Shown here one piece after another: positions 26,320-37,732 of a DNA stretch of 64,000 nt; positions within the stretch are counted from its first letter, which is position 1, and each line of letters begins with the position of its first letter. The notes below the pieces were generated by a model. The model was given only the letters and a program-made list of their open reading frames with translations, had not been told where the DNA came from and ran no database searches. The DNA is taken from positions 310,001 to 374,000 of the forward strand of contig JAINUG010000256.1 in the NCBI GenBank assembly GCA_029706075.1, given 5' to 3'. The stretch is from Aldrovandia affinis (Eukaryota > Chordata > Actinopteri > Notacanthiformes > Halosauridae). Made by a program: the position numbers and the translations under genes.

Positions 26320-27017
26320 GTGCAGATGTGGAGGGGGTAGCAATAGAGCCTTCTGGTGCAATGAGCTATCCTTACTGTCACCAATCATAAGTGATGATCC
26401 GCCCCTATCAGGACTGCTGATGATGTGGTGGGATGGTCTCTGAGTGCCCTCATGGCTGCGTGCTCCCTGTGCCACTCACCTAATTAGTTATGCTGCCCTA
26501 GATTACTTCTGCTGGTGCAAAAGTGTTATCACTACTCTTCCCCTGATCCGGCGTGATATTTATCATAGTCATAATTGCACCTTTCCTCTTTTCTCCCGGC
26601 TCCGTGGCACCTGCCCGGAGCTCACCTGCCCCAGAGTCAACCCCCACCCCTGCCATGTGTTAGCCGGATGCCGCTGGCCCAGACCCTAGCTGCTGGTTCC
26701 ATCCCCGCCCTGCCCTGGTATCTGGAGGATGAGGTCCACCCCACTCCTACACTTAGAATGCCCTTCCAGTGGTCTGTTAAGCCACATGAGCCTCAAGGAC
26801 TATTTGTGTTGTTTTTCTCTGTATCCCACAATTTTCCAGGAGTTCATCTCGACCGCCTTTTAAGGGGTCAGGGAATAATTTTCCAGTTTCCTACATTGGC
26901 TCCAATGGTTTTCTGGTTTTTTGATTCCCTCTGGAAAATGCCAATTGTGAAGCGCTGTGTGACAACCTGTTTGTAAATGGCGCTATACAAAAATAAAGAT
27001 TGATTGATTGATTGATT

Positions 27018-27742
27018 GATCCCAACCAATCTGGGTTCAGAGCAGGCCACTCCACAGAGACTGCTCTCCTTGCGGTCACTGAGGCTCTTCACGGGGCTAA
27101 ATCCCAATCCCTTAGCTCCGTCCTCCTCCTCCTCGACCTGTCGGCAGCATTCGACACCGTGGACCACCAGATCCTGCTCTCATCTCTCGTCGAGATGGGA
27201 ATCTTTGGATCTGCGTTGACATGTTTCGAGTCCTACCTGGCTGACCGGTCCTACCAGGTGGCTTGGAGAGGATCCCTCTCCTCTCCCCACACCCTCTCTA
27301 CTGGAGTCCCGCAGGGCTCGGTGCTAGGCCCCGTCCTATTTTCTCTGTACACTAAGTCACTTGGCTCTGTTATTTCTGCTCATGGTTTTTCCTATCACTG
27401 TTATGCTGATGACACTCAACTCTTTCTCTCCTTCTCTCCATCTGATACCCAGGTCCCAGCACGGATCTCTGCATGCCTGGCTGACATCTACGCATGGATG
27501 TCCACCCACCACCTGAAGCTGAACCTGGGGAAGACAGAGCTTCTCTTCCTCCCTCGAAGGGCTCCCCGATGATTGATGCGTCAATCACCGTGGAAGGCTC
27601 CATAGTGTCTCCATCCCAGTCTGCCAGGAGTCTTGGAGTGACCCTGGACAACCAGCTGTGCTTCTCGAGCCATATTGCAGCGATCACTCGGACCTGCCGA
27701 TTCTCCCTCCACAACATCCAGAGGATCCGACAGTCCGACAGA
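27018..27742 (+). pseudogene. LINE 'A', 3' part (RT palm)
   Basis: Continues LINE A from 22,361: [70 protein letters not shown], and after a frameshift near 27,570 SLGVTLDNQLCFSSHIAAIT. It loses LINE similarity after about 27,742. Confidence 0.85.
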
Positions 27743-27866
27743 AGTTTAGTAATCAACAGTCAATCTGAAGTGAGAAAGTTGTTCTCGTTTTATAAATTAG
27801 TACACAGCCAGCCTGAGAGGATTCAGAGCACTAGAGCTTTCTTAACCAATATTCAAGGAGCAAATG

Positions 27867-28085
27867 GGCTGGCACGGTGGTGCAGTGGGTAGCGCTGTCG
27901 CCTCACAGCAAGAAGGTCTCGGGTTCGAATCCAGGCCGGGGGCCTTTCTGTGTGGAGTTTGCATGTTCTCCTCGTGTCAGCGTGGGTTTCCTCCGGGTAC
28001 TCCGGTTTCCTCCCACAGTCCAAAGACATGCACGGTAGGCTAATTGGAGAGTCTAAATTGCCCGTAGGTATGAGTGTGTGTGTGA
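27867..28085 (+). repeat. tRNA-derived dispersed repeat (family C, SINE-like)
   Basis: Starts with a tRNA-like box A (ggtggtgcagtgggtagcgc) and box B (gggttcgaatcc), then the body block gtgtggagtttgcatgttct, cgtgggtttcctccgggta and ctcccacagtccaaagacat, a sequence very common in teleost genomes. The 3' end is indistinct. Confidence 0.7.
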
Positions 28086-28697
28086 GTGGGGAGAAGACGA
28101 CAGCCTTCATGCGGGCCTCCCCTGCAAGTAACGAGAAAGCTCGTGAAAAATAATGTCATCACCAAATCGCCAAGCTGGCAGACCAAGGTCCGTCAGTGAT
28201 GGCGATACACGAAAGAAGAAGGAGCAAATTGTATGGTCACTTCCGTTAGATTATACATCCACCTAAAACAAATTCTAGGAAATAAATATTCCAAGAAAAG
28301 CATTTGGTTGGATATTTTAAGAATTTATTAATCAACCGTGCAAGGAACAATAACTTGGTGTTTGGTTTGTACCCCTAAAATATTTCCAAGGGAACTGATG
28401 ACAGTAACAATCGAAGGCAAGCGCCTCAACATACTTCTGGTTTTACATCAGCAGAATGATATAAATCATTCCCACATAGCCTTGCAAGGTAAATAGACAT
28501 GGCGTTGAGAATTACGGGCTTCCAAGTATGCTTGTAAAGAGGAGCAAAAAATATCAAATGGAAAATCTGTCCGTCACTGTTAAGACCCGTAATGGCTGAA
28601 ACTCATTAGTCGCTTTCATCACTGGGTCATTTCCTCTGTACAGAAAAGTGTTGCTTTTGTGGGAACTCTTCGCAGATCAGTGAGAGCCTCTCTTCAC
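28086..28697. other. mrps26 downstream region / probable 3' UTR
   Basis: No coding exon seen. On the minus strand an AATAAA lies at about 28,324-28,329, a candidate polyadenylation signal for mrps26 with a 3' UTR of about 370 nt. Confidence 0.45.
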
Positions 28698-30875
28698 TCA
28701 CTGCAGGACTGTCCGTTTCACCACTCGTCCTTCTTTGTCGATGGCAAAGTTGTAGTTCTTCAGATTATCCAGGGCCTCCTCAATGCGTTGGTCCAAATTC
28801 TCCAAGGTGATGAATGTCTTTGCCTCCTCCTGTGAAAGATTGAGTTGCATTGATTGTATGTTAAAACATGTGTCTATTTTTTTATTAAACAGGCCAATTT
28901 GGTGAAATCCAATCACTAGGTAATAAAATAATTGATCTAACTCGCATCCATGCCACACTGAGTTCACAGCAGAAAAGACAGGGCCTTAGTTGATGCAACC
29001 ACTGTGATGCTGAGTTGTGAATTCAGAGACAGGGTTTAATTCTTTCCTGCACTAATCTCAACTGAACTTTATTTCAGATGGAGCCAATGAGCCAGAGGAA
29101 GTCAGTGCAGGTGTTGCATGCTCAATGGTGTGAAGACTAATGCGAGTAATGAGCTGCCTTGCAGCATAATGGTTAGATGACATATAGGCAGGTTCGGTTT
29201 CTTAGGAAACCCTTCAGTTGCTTTGCTGAATAAAGGTAGCAGTGGATACGAGAATCTGCTAACCAAAGAAGTAATGCTATGTAATGTCAAGAGCTCTACA
29301 TGAGGAACAGATGAGAATGATTCGCCACAAATGGCAATGACAACAAGTCACAGATATCTCCTAAATGAAAAGCGTGGCCATCTTGGTCTCATACTTGTAG
29401 CTGCAGAATCTCTTGCTCTTTCTCCTTCACAAAGCTCTCCATCTTCATCTCTCTCTGGATGGCTAGCTCTGTCTTCTTCAGTTCCTCCTCTTCCAGTCCC
29501 TTCAGGACTCGGAGCTCACTGTACATTCAACGGAAGAACTAATTATTTTTTCTTCTACATTAAAAACAAACAAAAATACAACCCCAAATGAAGTGAAATG
29601 CACAATCTCACACTTTGCAGTGTCCTGTAAAGTAAATACACATAACCCACTTCCCCATCATTTAATAAAACCCCAACCTAGAAAACATGACACAATTAAG
29701 CCATTCTCCAGCTGCTTACTCTCCAATTATTTTTTACACAGACCAGAGAGGATGCCTAACATGTTCACGTTACCAAAACATGCAAAACTTGAAACCCCTT
29801 TTAGTGACTGCCTTGATGAACTATAAGCTGCAGATTTAAATCCACAAGCAAAGACAGCTGCTTCTCTGCATGAATATCGGACGCAAACAGAAACCATTCA
29901 TTCTTTTGCAGCTGAAAGGCTCTTCCAGTCTCACCGGAGCTTCCACAACTGCAGGTTCTCCGCATCGTTCCAGGCCATGAGGGCACAGTGCTCCTCCGCC
30001 TCCTGCTTGGCCCGCTCCTCTGCCAGTGAACCCACCTCCTGCTCGTAGCGCTGGCGCAGCATCTCCTCCTTAAACTCAAACCTGCAGAGGGAAAGGTCAA
30101 CAGAGGGCACCCTTAAGCCCTCGCCATGCTGAAAGCAACAACGCATTAATCCTGAAATAAATGTTCAATGATGAGGGACCAGTTAAAAAATGGTTACAAA
30201 AATCTGCAATACAGACATTCTCCTGACAAGAAATAGTCATATAAGGTAGTTTACAGATGATGTCATGTCTATTCGGTGCAGTGGTGAAAACTCCACATGG
30301 TGGTCAAGTCAAGTGGTGAGTCCATATTAGTTTAGTTAACGTTAAACCAATCTTGTGTCTTGTTTCACCTAATTTAATTTAGTGCAGAGATTATCTATAA
30401 ACGGTACTTTGTTTCTCTTTCCCTGTACAAGTAGCGACATAATATTCATTTTACAACTATAAAACAAAATTGACTAATTTACTAGTAACCCCCACTTACT
30501 AATAGCAATCTGTATTGTAATTTGAAGAGCTATTGACGTACAGCTAGACTCAACATTAAAATTATTTTACCAAAAAGTTATCTGATTTAATCTTACTAAA
30601 ACGTAATGCTATCTGACAATTTGCCGACTTAAAAACTGCGTATAGCCTACTGACCGTAGTGCTCGCGTGATTAAGTCATATTGTGTGAATCTCTCCTTGA
30701 GGACGACCATCTCCACCGGATCGACTGGAGGTGGGACCTTCACTCTGCCTGCTTTCGACTTAGCTTTCGGATCGGTCCGAGATTTCCTTCCCCTCACTGC
30801 CTCTACCAGCACACTCGCTCGGGGAGTAAGGAACCGACACAGAGGGTTCGGGAATCTAGTAGCAACTTGAAACAT
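28698..30875 (-). CDS. mrps26: mitochondrial ribosomal protein S26
   Basis: A small-subunit protein of the mitochondrial ribosome. Coding exons 5' to 3': 30875-30655, 30081-29935, 29518-29395, 28829-28698. All phases join and predict 207 aa, close to human MRPS26 (about 205). The N-terminus is Arg-rich with few acidic residues, as expected for mitochondrial import, followed by [20 protein letters not shown] and [16 protein letters not shown]. The middle and C-terminal parts are helical and charged: [57 protein letters not shown] and [15 protein letters not shown] before the stop. No disabling mutation. First ATG chosen because it gives the import sequence and sits just inside the promoter region. 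Confidence 0.95.
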
Positions 30876-30899
30876 GACGACTATATAATTTAAGTTTCA

Positions 30900-31100
30900 A
30901 ACGATTGGTCTCCATGTTACATGTAAGACGCCATATTTGACGACCTGCGCAACGAATGTGTAACTAGCCAAACTACTTCCGGAGACCAACGGGAACAAAA
31001 TTCTAAATAAAAGCAACACTGCGCTTCCTCGCTTCGAAAAAGATAGAGGCTAGATGCTACTCATCCAGAGGACCGAGACGCGAAGTACGCGTGACGTCAA
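30900..31100 (-). promoter_or_regulatory. mrps26 promoter region
   Basis: Within 30-220 nt upstream of the ATG: a CCAAT box (plus attgg, about 30,904-30,908), a YY1-type site AAATATGGCG on the minus strand (30,929-30,938), an ETS/NRF2-type CCGGAAGT on the minus strand (30,975-30,982), and a full CRE palindrome tgacgtca (about 31,091-31,098) in a CpG-bearing stretch. YY1 and ETS sites are typical of nuclear genes for mitochondrial ribosomal proteins. Confidence 0.55.
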
Positions 31101-31124
31101 ATGCGCGAAATTGACGATCGTAAC

Positions 31125-31195
31125 TTACGGTTACGGTTATGGTTATGTTTAGGGGTTAGGGTTTGGTTTTGGGTTAGGGTTAGGGATAGGCTTGG
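31125..31195 (+). repeat. degenerate telomere-like repeats
   Basis: Several ggttagg-type hexamers, including ggggttagggtttgg and gggttagggttaggg, interspersed with ggttacggttatgg. Short and degenerate; about 250 nt upstream of mrps26. Confidence 0.6.
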
Positions 31196-31431
31196 GGCAC
31201 ACTGTAAAATCGAAAAAAAACAACAACAGGTCAATCACATCTCGAATTGCATCTCGTCCTCTGCATGGATGGCGCTCTAGCCTCTACCCTTCAAAAAACA
31301 CAGAACCAAATACTGTACATTCCGATAAGAATATATTATCATGCCATATTGTTGTTTTATCGCACAACCCTACATGGTTTGTTAAACTAATCATCATCGC
31401 ATGAATATTGCAAAACCCTTTATGCTATATA

Positions 31432-31842
31432 TCAGGGGTTTTCAACTGATTGTGACCCAGGGACCACCATCCTGACTAAGAAGCAACCTGGGGACCGGGG
31501 TGGGGACAGGGGCTGATATTAGGTTTTTTACTTACCTGTTAGTGTGATTTCTGGGCGTCTCTCTATTCTTGGAAATATAGTGGTGGATAGGAACAGTCCC
31601 ATATCATTGTCTGGCTCCAGCCTAGCCCTGTACTTATTCTTCAGGTATGCCAGTGTGGAAAATCCACTCTCACAGAGATATGTAGTTGCAAAAGGTAAAA
31701 TACACTTTGCTGCTTTTGCTGTAAGCTCTGGAAATTCTGCCTGACAACCCTACATTATTACATTCAACAAACTACATTATTGAATGCATTGTCAGGGACC
31801 TCCTGCAATACCTTCACAGACCACCGGTTGAAAACCCCAGCG
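31432..31842 (-). mobile_element. hAT transposon remnant with dimerisation-domain coding segment
   Basis: The ends are imperfect inverted repeats: caggggttttcaac on the left and gttgaaaacccc on the right. Minus-strand coding at about 31,745-31,540 reads AEFPELTAKAAKCILPFATT, YLCESGFSTLAYLKNKYRAR and IERRPEITL, the C-terminal hAT dimerisation region seen in ZBED/SCAND3-like transposase proteins. The rest of the transposase is absent. No convincing 8-bp target duplication. Confidence 0.7.
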
Positions 31843-31860
31843 ATATTGTAATATGTTATA

Positions 31861-33295
31861 CAGTGGGGAAAATAAGTATTTCACCCCCTGCTGATTTTGT
31901 GAGTTTGCCCCCTTACAAAGAAAGGAACGGAACGGTCGGTCTATACATTTCATGGTAGGTTCATTTTAACAGTGAGAGACAGAACATTAAAAAAAAATCC
32001 CAGAAAATCACATTATATTAATTTTAAACATTTATTTGTGTTTTATTGAGGAAAATAAGTATTTCACCCCCTAGCAAAACAGCAAGAATTCTGGCTCCCA
32101 CAGACCGGTTATGTGACCAGGAGGCACACAGATTAGTCCTCTTACTTAATTAGTACTCCTAATTAAGTACTCGTTACCTGTATAAAAGACAACTGTCCAC
32201 AGAATCAATCAATGAATCAGATTCCAACCTCTACACAATGGGCAAGACCAAATAATTGTATAAGGACATCAGGGACAAAATTGTAGACCTGCACAAGACT
32301 GGAATGGGCTACAAGACCATTGGCAAGCAGCTTGGTGAGAAGGAGTCAACTGTTGGTGCGATAATTAGAAAATGGAAGAAACACCAATTGACCATCAATC
32401 TCCCTCGGTCTGGGGCTCCACGCAAGATCTCATCTCGTGGAGTGAACCTGATCATGAGAAAGGTGAGGGAACAACCCAGAACTACACGGCTGGAGCTTGT
32501 TGATGATCTCAAGGCAGCTGGGACCACAGTCACCAAGATGACCATTGATAACACACTACACCGTAATGGATTGAAATCCTGTAGTGCCCGCAAGGTCCCC
32601 CTGCTCAAGAAGGCACATGTACAGGCCCGTCTGAAGTTTGCCAATGAGCACCTGGATGATTCAGAGGAGGCTTGGGAGAAAGTGCTGTGGTCAGATGAGA
32701 CTAAAATCGAGCTCTTTGGCATCAACTCGACTCGCCGTGTTTGGAGGAAGAAAAAAGCTGCCTTGGACCCCAAGAACACCATCCCCACCGACAAGCATGG
32801 CGGTGGAAACATTATGCTTTGGGGCTGTTTCTCTGCTAAGGGCACAGGACGACTTCACCGGATCGAGGGGAGGATGAATGGGGCCATGTACCGGGAAATC
32901 TTGGGTGAGAACCTCCTTCCCTCAGCCAGGACACTGAAAATGGATTTCTAAGGATTTGGAGAGGATCTGCAAAGAGGAAAGGGACAAAATCCCTCCTGGG
33001 ATCTGCGCAAACTTGGTGACCAACTACAAGAAACGTCTGACCGCTGTGCTTGCCAACAAGGGTTTCTCCACCAAGTACTGAGTCATGTTTTGCTAGGGGG
33101 TGAAATACTTATTTTCCTCAATAAAACACAAATAAATGTTTAAAATTCATATAATGTAATTTTCTGGGATTTTTTAAAATATTCTGTCTCTCACTGTTAA
33201 GATGAACCTACCATGAAAATTATAGACCGTTCCTTTCTTTGTAAGGGGGCAAACTCACAAAATCAGCAGGGGGTGAAATACTTATTTTCCCCACT
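31861..33295 (+). mobile_element. Tc1-type transposon with both terminal repeats
   Basis: Complete ends: cagtggggaaaataagtatt at the left and its inverse at the right (33,276-33,295), flanked by TA on both sides (31,859-31,860 and 33,296-33,297). Length 1,435 bp. Terminal regions match over at least 100 bp. Carries a defective transposase. Confidence 0.92.
32226..33081 (+). pseudogene. Tc1 transposase, internally deleted
   Basis: The expected start (ATG GGC AAG ACC AAA) is followed at once by TAA, so codon 6 is a stop; the open frame resumes at 32,256. Present: HTH region ([20 protein letters not shown]), first catalytic Asp in [13 protein letters not shown], and [20 protein letters not shown]. 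The frame ends at 32,951; the second Asp (FQ-D) and the Glu (P-ENLW) region are deleted. Reading restarts with the family C-terminus ending GFSTKY at 33,081. Not a functional enzyme. Confidence 0.88.
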
Positions 33296-34328
33296 GTATA
33301 TGGCTATGGGCCAATGATACTTTTGCTGTCCTGCAAAACCAACTGTCTTCTCCATCAAAGGGAGATGAATATCTAATTGCTACAAACAGTTAGTTTGGTG
33401 TATTGATACCAAAATGAAACGTTCTTAATGAGTAGATATTCATAAGAATTAATCTCACACCCTTTTGATAGAGTAGTAATGCATTTTTTAAAACACAAAT
33501 GACCATAAATGTACAATTTCACCCCATTTAGAGGTAAAAAAATAATGCTTAGGGTCCAAAGATTAAGAATATTCCTGGAAATATATAAGATTTTTGTATT
33601 TGTAGATGGATGTTATCATATACCACCAAGAGGGGCTAATGGTTGCAATTTTATGTAAATGCAGAGCACTAGATATATACAGGCCTTGTGTTATCCACAT
33701 GTTACATGGTAGGTTACATGGTAGTCATCACTAGACCTCATGACTGCATAAATAGTGAACAGTATACAGCCAATTCCACTTTCAAATGTAGCCTGAGGGT
33801 GTTTTCACACCCTTTCTAGTTCATTTGGAGCATTTATTTCAAACCCTGGAGCAATTCCCCCCTAAATTTGGTTCATTCGGGCATATATGAACACAGCAAT
33901 CGCACTCGGGTATGGGCCAAAATAATCGGAGACCACCTAGAGAAGGTGGTTCGCTACAAAATGTTTAGCGAACGACTTACAGTTTTTCACAATTGTTAAC
34001 ACACAAAAAACAAAAATTCGGCACAATTTGCACAACCTTGACTTCATGTACCAATCGCTCGACCCAATTTGGCACTACTTCACACTCCCTTATCTGCATT
34101 AGACTCTGACTTTCCTTCTTTACACTCTGATGTCAATTACACATCACCTTGTTGTCAAAACACTACACACAATGTTCAGTTGTTGCACACACTTCTCAAG
34201 TAAAATCTCAAAGCATCAACCTACAACACACAAATAGTCAAATCTCTAAACATTCAGGTCTGTTGAGCAATTTGCAATCAGGACTGCAGCATAAAAGTGC
34301 CTTGAGCCTCTGTTTTGTTTGGTGAACA

Positions 34329-35900
34329 ATGGAGAACTTTGAAGAGAGAGACAACCAGAGAAGGAGAGGGGTAAGAGAGGTGGAGGTGGAGGAGGAGGAG
34401 GAGGAGGAGGAGGAGGAGGAGGAGGGAGGGAGAGGGAGGAGAAGGAGGAGGAGGAGGGAGAGGAAGAGGAGGAAGAGGACAAGGAGAAGGAGAAGGAGGA
34501 GGAGGAGGAGGAGGAGGAGGGAGAGAGGAAGAGGAGGAGGAGAAGGAGGAGGAGGAGGAGGAGGAGGAGGAGAAAGAAGAAGGAGAACGGTCATCTCTAA
34601 TGAGATTCGGGCCACTGTGGTAGACCATGTGCTCAACCATGGTTTGAGCATGAGGGAGGCTGGCCAGAGGGTCCGACCAAATCTCAGCCGCTTTACAGTT
34701 GCTGCCATCATTAGAACCTTCAAGAAAGAGAACAGGTATTTCTCTTTTTTTTTGTGTACTGTAATACTGCATATCAATAGAATACAGTGTGCTCACAGTA
34801 TTTGTATTTTGCAGGACTGAAAGAGAACCACACCGTGGAGGAAGAACACGCACTTTCACAGTCGAACAGGAGACTGAAATTGTAAATATGGTTTGTGAGA
34901 ACAATGCTATCACACTCCGACAGATACAAACTAGGATCCTGGCTGACCATGCTACATTCAGGAACGTCCAGACCATCAGCCTCTCTACATTGGACCGTAT
35001 TCTTCGCAGGAATGCCATGCGGATGAAACAGGTGTACAGGGTCCCATTCGACCGGAACACAGACCGCGTCAAGGAGTTACGGAGAGAGTTTGTGCTTGTA
35101 AGTCCCATACATTCAGCACTGACACATGCATGTATTGTACCTGTAATCCAATATTGTCCCTTTTCTACAGTGTCTCACTGTAGCCCACAGTGTTGACCTC
35201 TCTGTGTCCATACTGTAACTCGCATTCTCATTCTGTCTGTTTCAGCGGATCCAGGAGCATGACACAGCTAATGAGGTATACGAGTATATCTTCATTGATG
35301 AGGTTGGATTCAACCTGGCGAAGAGGAGGCGCCGGGGCAGAAATGTCATTGGCCAGCGGGCCATTGTTGAGGTCCCGGCCAGCGTGGTGGGAACATCACA
35401 ATGTGTGCTGCAATGAACCACCATGGGATCCTGCACCATCATGCCCACCTAGGGGCCTATAACACTGCCCGTCTCCTCGCCTTCCTGGATGGCCTGCATG
35501 ACCTGCTGGTACCACCTGGCCAGATAGATGGCCCACAGCGGATCGATCACGTCGTCATCTGGGACAATGTGAGCTTCCACCGGCTGCTCAAGTGCATGAG
35601 TGGTTCCAGGACCACCCACATTTTTCCGTTCTATACCTTCCACCTTATTCTCCTTTCCTGAATCCCATTGAGGAGTTTTTTTCAGCTTGGAGGTGGAAGG
35701 TATATGAACGGAACCCACAGGGCCGGGTCCCACTGCTCCAGGCCATGGAGGAGGCTTGTGGCGACGTGAGTGTTGAGGCCTGTCAGGGCTTCATGCGCCA
35801 CTCGAGGCGTTTCTTCCAACGCTGCTTGGACAGGGAGAACGTTGCCTGTGATGTGGATGAGGCCCTCTGGCCAGACATGAACCGGAGGCGTGATGCCTAA
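34329..35900 (+). pseudogene. IS630-like transposase, three exons, frameshifted
   Basis: Exons: 34,329-34,735 (donor GTATTT), 34,815-35,097 (donor GTAAGT), 35,246-35,900. Exon 1 begins MENFEERDNQRRRG, has a long Glu-then-Arg tract over 34,380-34,580, then DHVLNHGLSMREAGQRVRPN (HTH). Exon 2: TFTVEQETEIVNMVCENNAI. Exon 3: YEYIFIDEVGFNLAKRRRRG (first Asp), VVIWDNVSFHR-type block HVVIWDNVSFHR (second Asp), LPPYSPFLNPIEEFFSAWRW (Glu), so a DDE triad. Two single-base deletions (near 35,380 and 35,583) shift the frame in exon 3. Confidence 0.85.
34380..34580 (+). repeat. GGA-rich microsatellite inside the transposase reading frame
   Basis: About 200 nt of GGA/GAG/AGA triplets, open in all plus frames, giving Glu tracts then Arg tracts. 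The minus-strand Ser/Pro/Leu ORFs at 34,238-35,108 are its shadows. Confidence 0.9.
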
Positions 35901-36429
35901 TTTATTTTTGTGAAGGGGGAGGGGGGGGGTTGAGCAGGCCGGTTTACTGTACTGTACTGTACTGTTCTCTGTGTGTACCAAAATAAAACTTTTTTTGCTG
36001 CATATTTGTGTGCTGTTTTATGTTTGACTATGAACAAAGTAGGCCTACACTGAGACATTTTACAAAAGGAGAAATGGCTCATTCTCCAGAGTCATTGTCA
36101 TTCATATGGTGTGTTCCATTTCTATGATTGTGTTTTAAATTTTGCACTTCAGTGTGCTGTAAATGCTTGGTAGTGTGCAGCAAATGCTTAGTTGTGTGTA
36201 CCAAATGAAAACATGAGTTCCATTTTGTGAACAGTTAAGAGATTTGATGGCAAAGAGTCATCTTGCAAAGGGAGTGTCAGGTTTAGAATTTTGTGTGTGA
36301 GGTTTTCAGTTTTGTGTGTGCAGTTTTGAGAAAGCCGTTATTGTTTTGAGAAACGTGTGTTAACAATTGTGAAAAACTGTAAGGAAATGTCGTGTGAAAG
36401 CAAAGGGGGGAAGGGGGAGGGTGGGAGTC

Positions 36430-36610
36430 ATGACCTTTGTTGAGCAGGAAAGGCGTTCATGGTCGGGTTCTATCTCAGAGGAGGTGGATCTACCGGCCTG
36501 GAAAAATTGTCTCGTTACCCAGAGGACGGGCGGTAGACTTGTGGGGGAGGGTGCATTGAAATAAATGGAGGGTATAAGTGGCAACCAAATTGGGAGAAAA
36601 ATTAGAAACT
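36430..36610 (+). repeat. SINE family A partial copy, plus orientation
   Basis: Ends with ggcaaccaaattgggagaaa, the inverse of the ctcccaattt tail of family A copies, preceded by a body related to ggtcgggttctatctc. Only the 3' part is recognisable. Confidence 0.5.
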
Positions 36611-37089
36611 ATAAATAATACAATTTTAAAAATAAATAATAAAATAAATATAGCATTAATAAGCTATTAAAATAGGGTTAGAAAAAATGGACCTCACTAA
36701 AAATGTGACCCTGGCTACAGCCTGGCTACCATTCTGACCAATGAGGGAACAGTTTGCTTGCACATGGCGTTTGTTTACAAATTTTGTTTAAAAATATTGC
36801 AGTGTGAAAAGAAACCGAACCAAGGGGTAAATGCAACATTGTTACAAATTAGTCCCTGATTCGGAACAAATCAAACAAACTACAGATGTGAAAATGCCCC
36901 AAGACACCTAGGGGTAAGAAGTGGGCAAAAACCTGGACATTGTAGCTCCATATAACAGGAGTATTTAGCAAATCAATCAGCCAACAAAGTTTAGCATCAC
37001 TTATAACTGTCATAAAAGAGGCAGCTTACCTCAAAATGCCAGCTGAAATGAACCAATAATAATAATAAAATATTTGCACATACTGTATA

Positions 37090-37170
37090 TAATAGTGCAC
37101 ACCTTCCTTTGCTCATTTTCATCAAGGGTGCAAATAATTCTGGATCTGACTGCAGATAAAATAGGAATAC
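37090..37170. mobile_element. Tc1-like terminal remnant
   Basis: Contains catcaagggtgcaaataattctgg, nearly the same block as the Tc1 end at 57,640-57,672. No other part of an element is recognisable. Confidence 0.4.
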
Positions 37171-37317
37171 AAAATGCAATAACCACTTTAAATTCAACTT
37201 TATTGAGATATTTGTAGCATTTCCACACTTTTGTGTTCAGGCCCACTGGCAGTAGCCTATACATATATATTTTTTAATTCATTCAAAATACTATATGCTG
37301 CTGCTCCACAGGTAATA

Positions 37318-37470
37318 TGTATATGCCATTTAGCAGATGCTTTTACCCAAAGCGACTTACAGTAGTGAATGCATACATTTTTCAGTAGATGTGGCCCCAA
37401 TGGGAATTGAACTCACAACCTAAGCGTTGCCAACGCCATGCTCTACCTACTAAGCCACACAGAACCACAT
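37318..37470 (-). repeat. SINE family B, nearly complete
   Basis: Same layout as the copy at 18,656-18,808: minus-strand box A, box B (gtgagttcaattcc), and tail with gtcgctttgggtaaaagc. Flanking ggtaa on both sides may be the target duplication. Confidence 0.75.
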
Positions 37471-37732
37471 GGTAAGGTAATGCTTCTTAAGGTGAATTTA
37501 GAGAATTGAATTTAGTACTCCCTATGTCCCTATGGCTACTGGAGAATGATTTTTCCTTTTTACCACACATGATCTCACCACCAGTAGTCATGTTGCTAAG
37601 GTGATTATCATAAGATGTATGAGGCCAGACAGGCATTTATTGAATTTGTGTCAATGGGGAATATGCCAAAAAACACCACAAATGCACAATCATATGAAAA
37701 CAATGAGCAACCCTTGTATTGTTTTTGCTACA

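Larger units (their letters stand above)
22362..27018 (+). mobile_element. near full-length L2/CR1-type LINE 'B' with esterase ORF1
   Basis: A 4.66-kb LINE in the expected order: Cys-rich finger and esterase-like ORF1 (22,370-23,208), AP-type endonuclease (23,460-24,166), linker and RT (24,394-26,319), and a 3' UTR ending at about 26,998-27,018 in tandem GATT repeats. Each ORF carries a few frameshifts or stops, so the copy is inactive but young enough to read throughout. Two diverged relatives are at 12,062 and 27,018. Confidence 0.88.
33980..36379 (+). mobile_element. IS630/Tc1-related DNA transposon with intron-bearing transposase
   Basis: Inverted ends cagtttttcacaattgttaa (left) and its inverse ending aattgtgaaaaactg (right), with TA target on both sides (33,978-33,979; 36,380-36,381). 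Length 2,400 bp. Encodes a three-exon transposase, now broken. This family of intron-bearing IS630-like genes is common in fish genomes (from memory). Confidence 0.85.
33797..36900. mobile_element. hAT-like MITE carrying a nested IS630/Tc1-related element
   Basis: Outer inverted ends: gggtgttttcacaccc (33,797) against gatgtgaaaatgcccc (ending 36,900), with further partly inverted flanks (ggttcattcggg against tcggaac). The interior is occupied by the element at 33,980-36,379 and by a SINE-like tail at 36,430-36,610. No clear target duplication, so the boundaries are inference. Confidence 0.45.

Noticed and set aside
34238-35108. Long Ser/Pro/Leu-rich minus-strand ORFs (179 and 276 aa)
   Set aside because: Shadow of the GGA microsatellite and of the plus-strand transposase.
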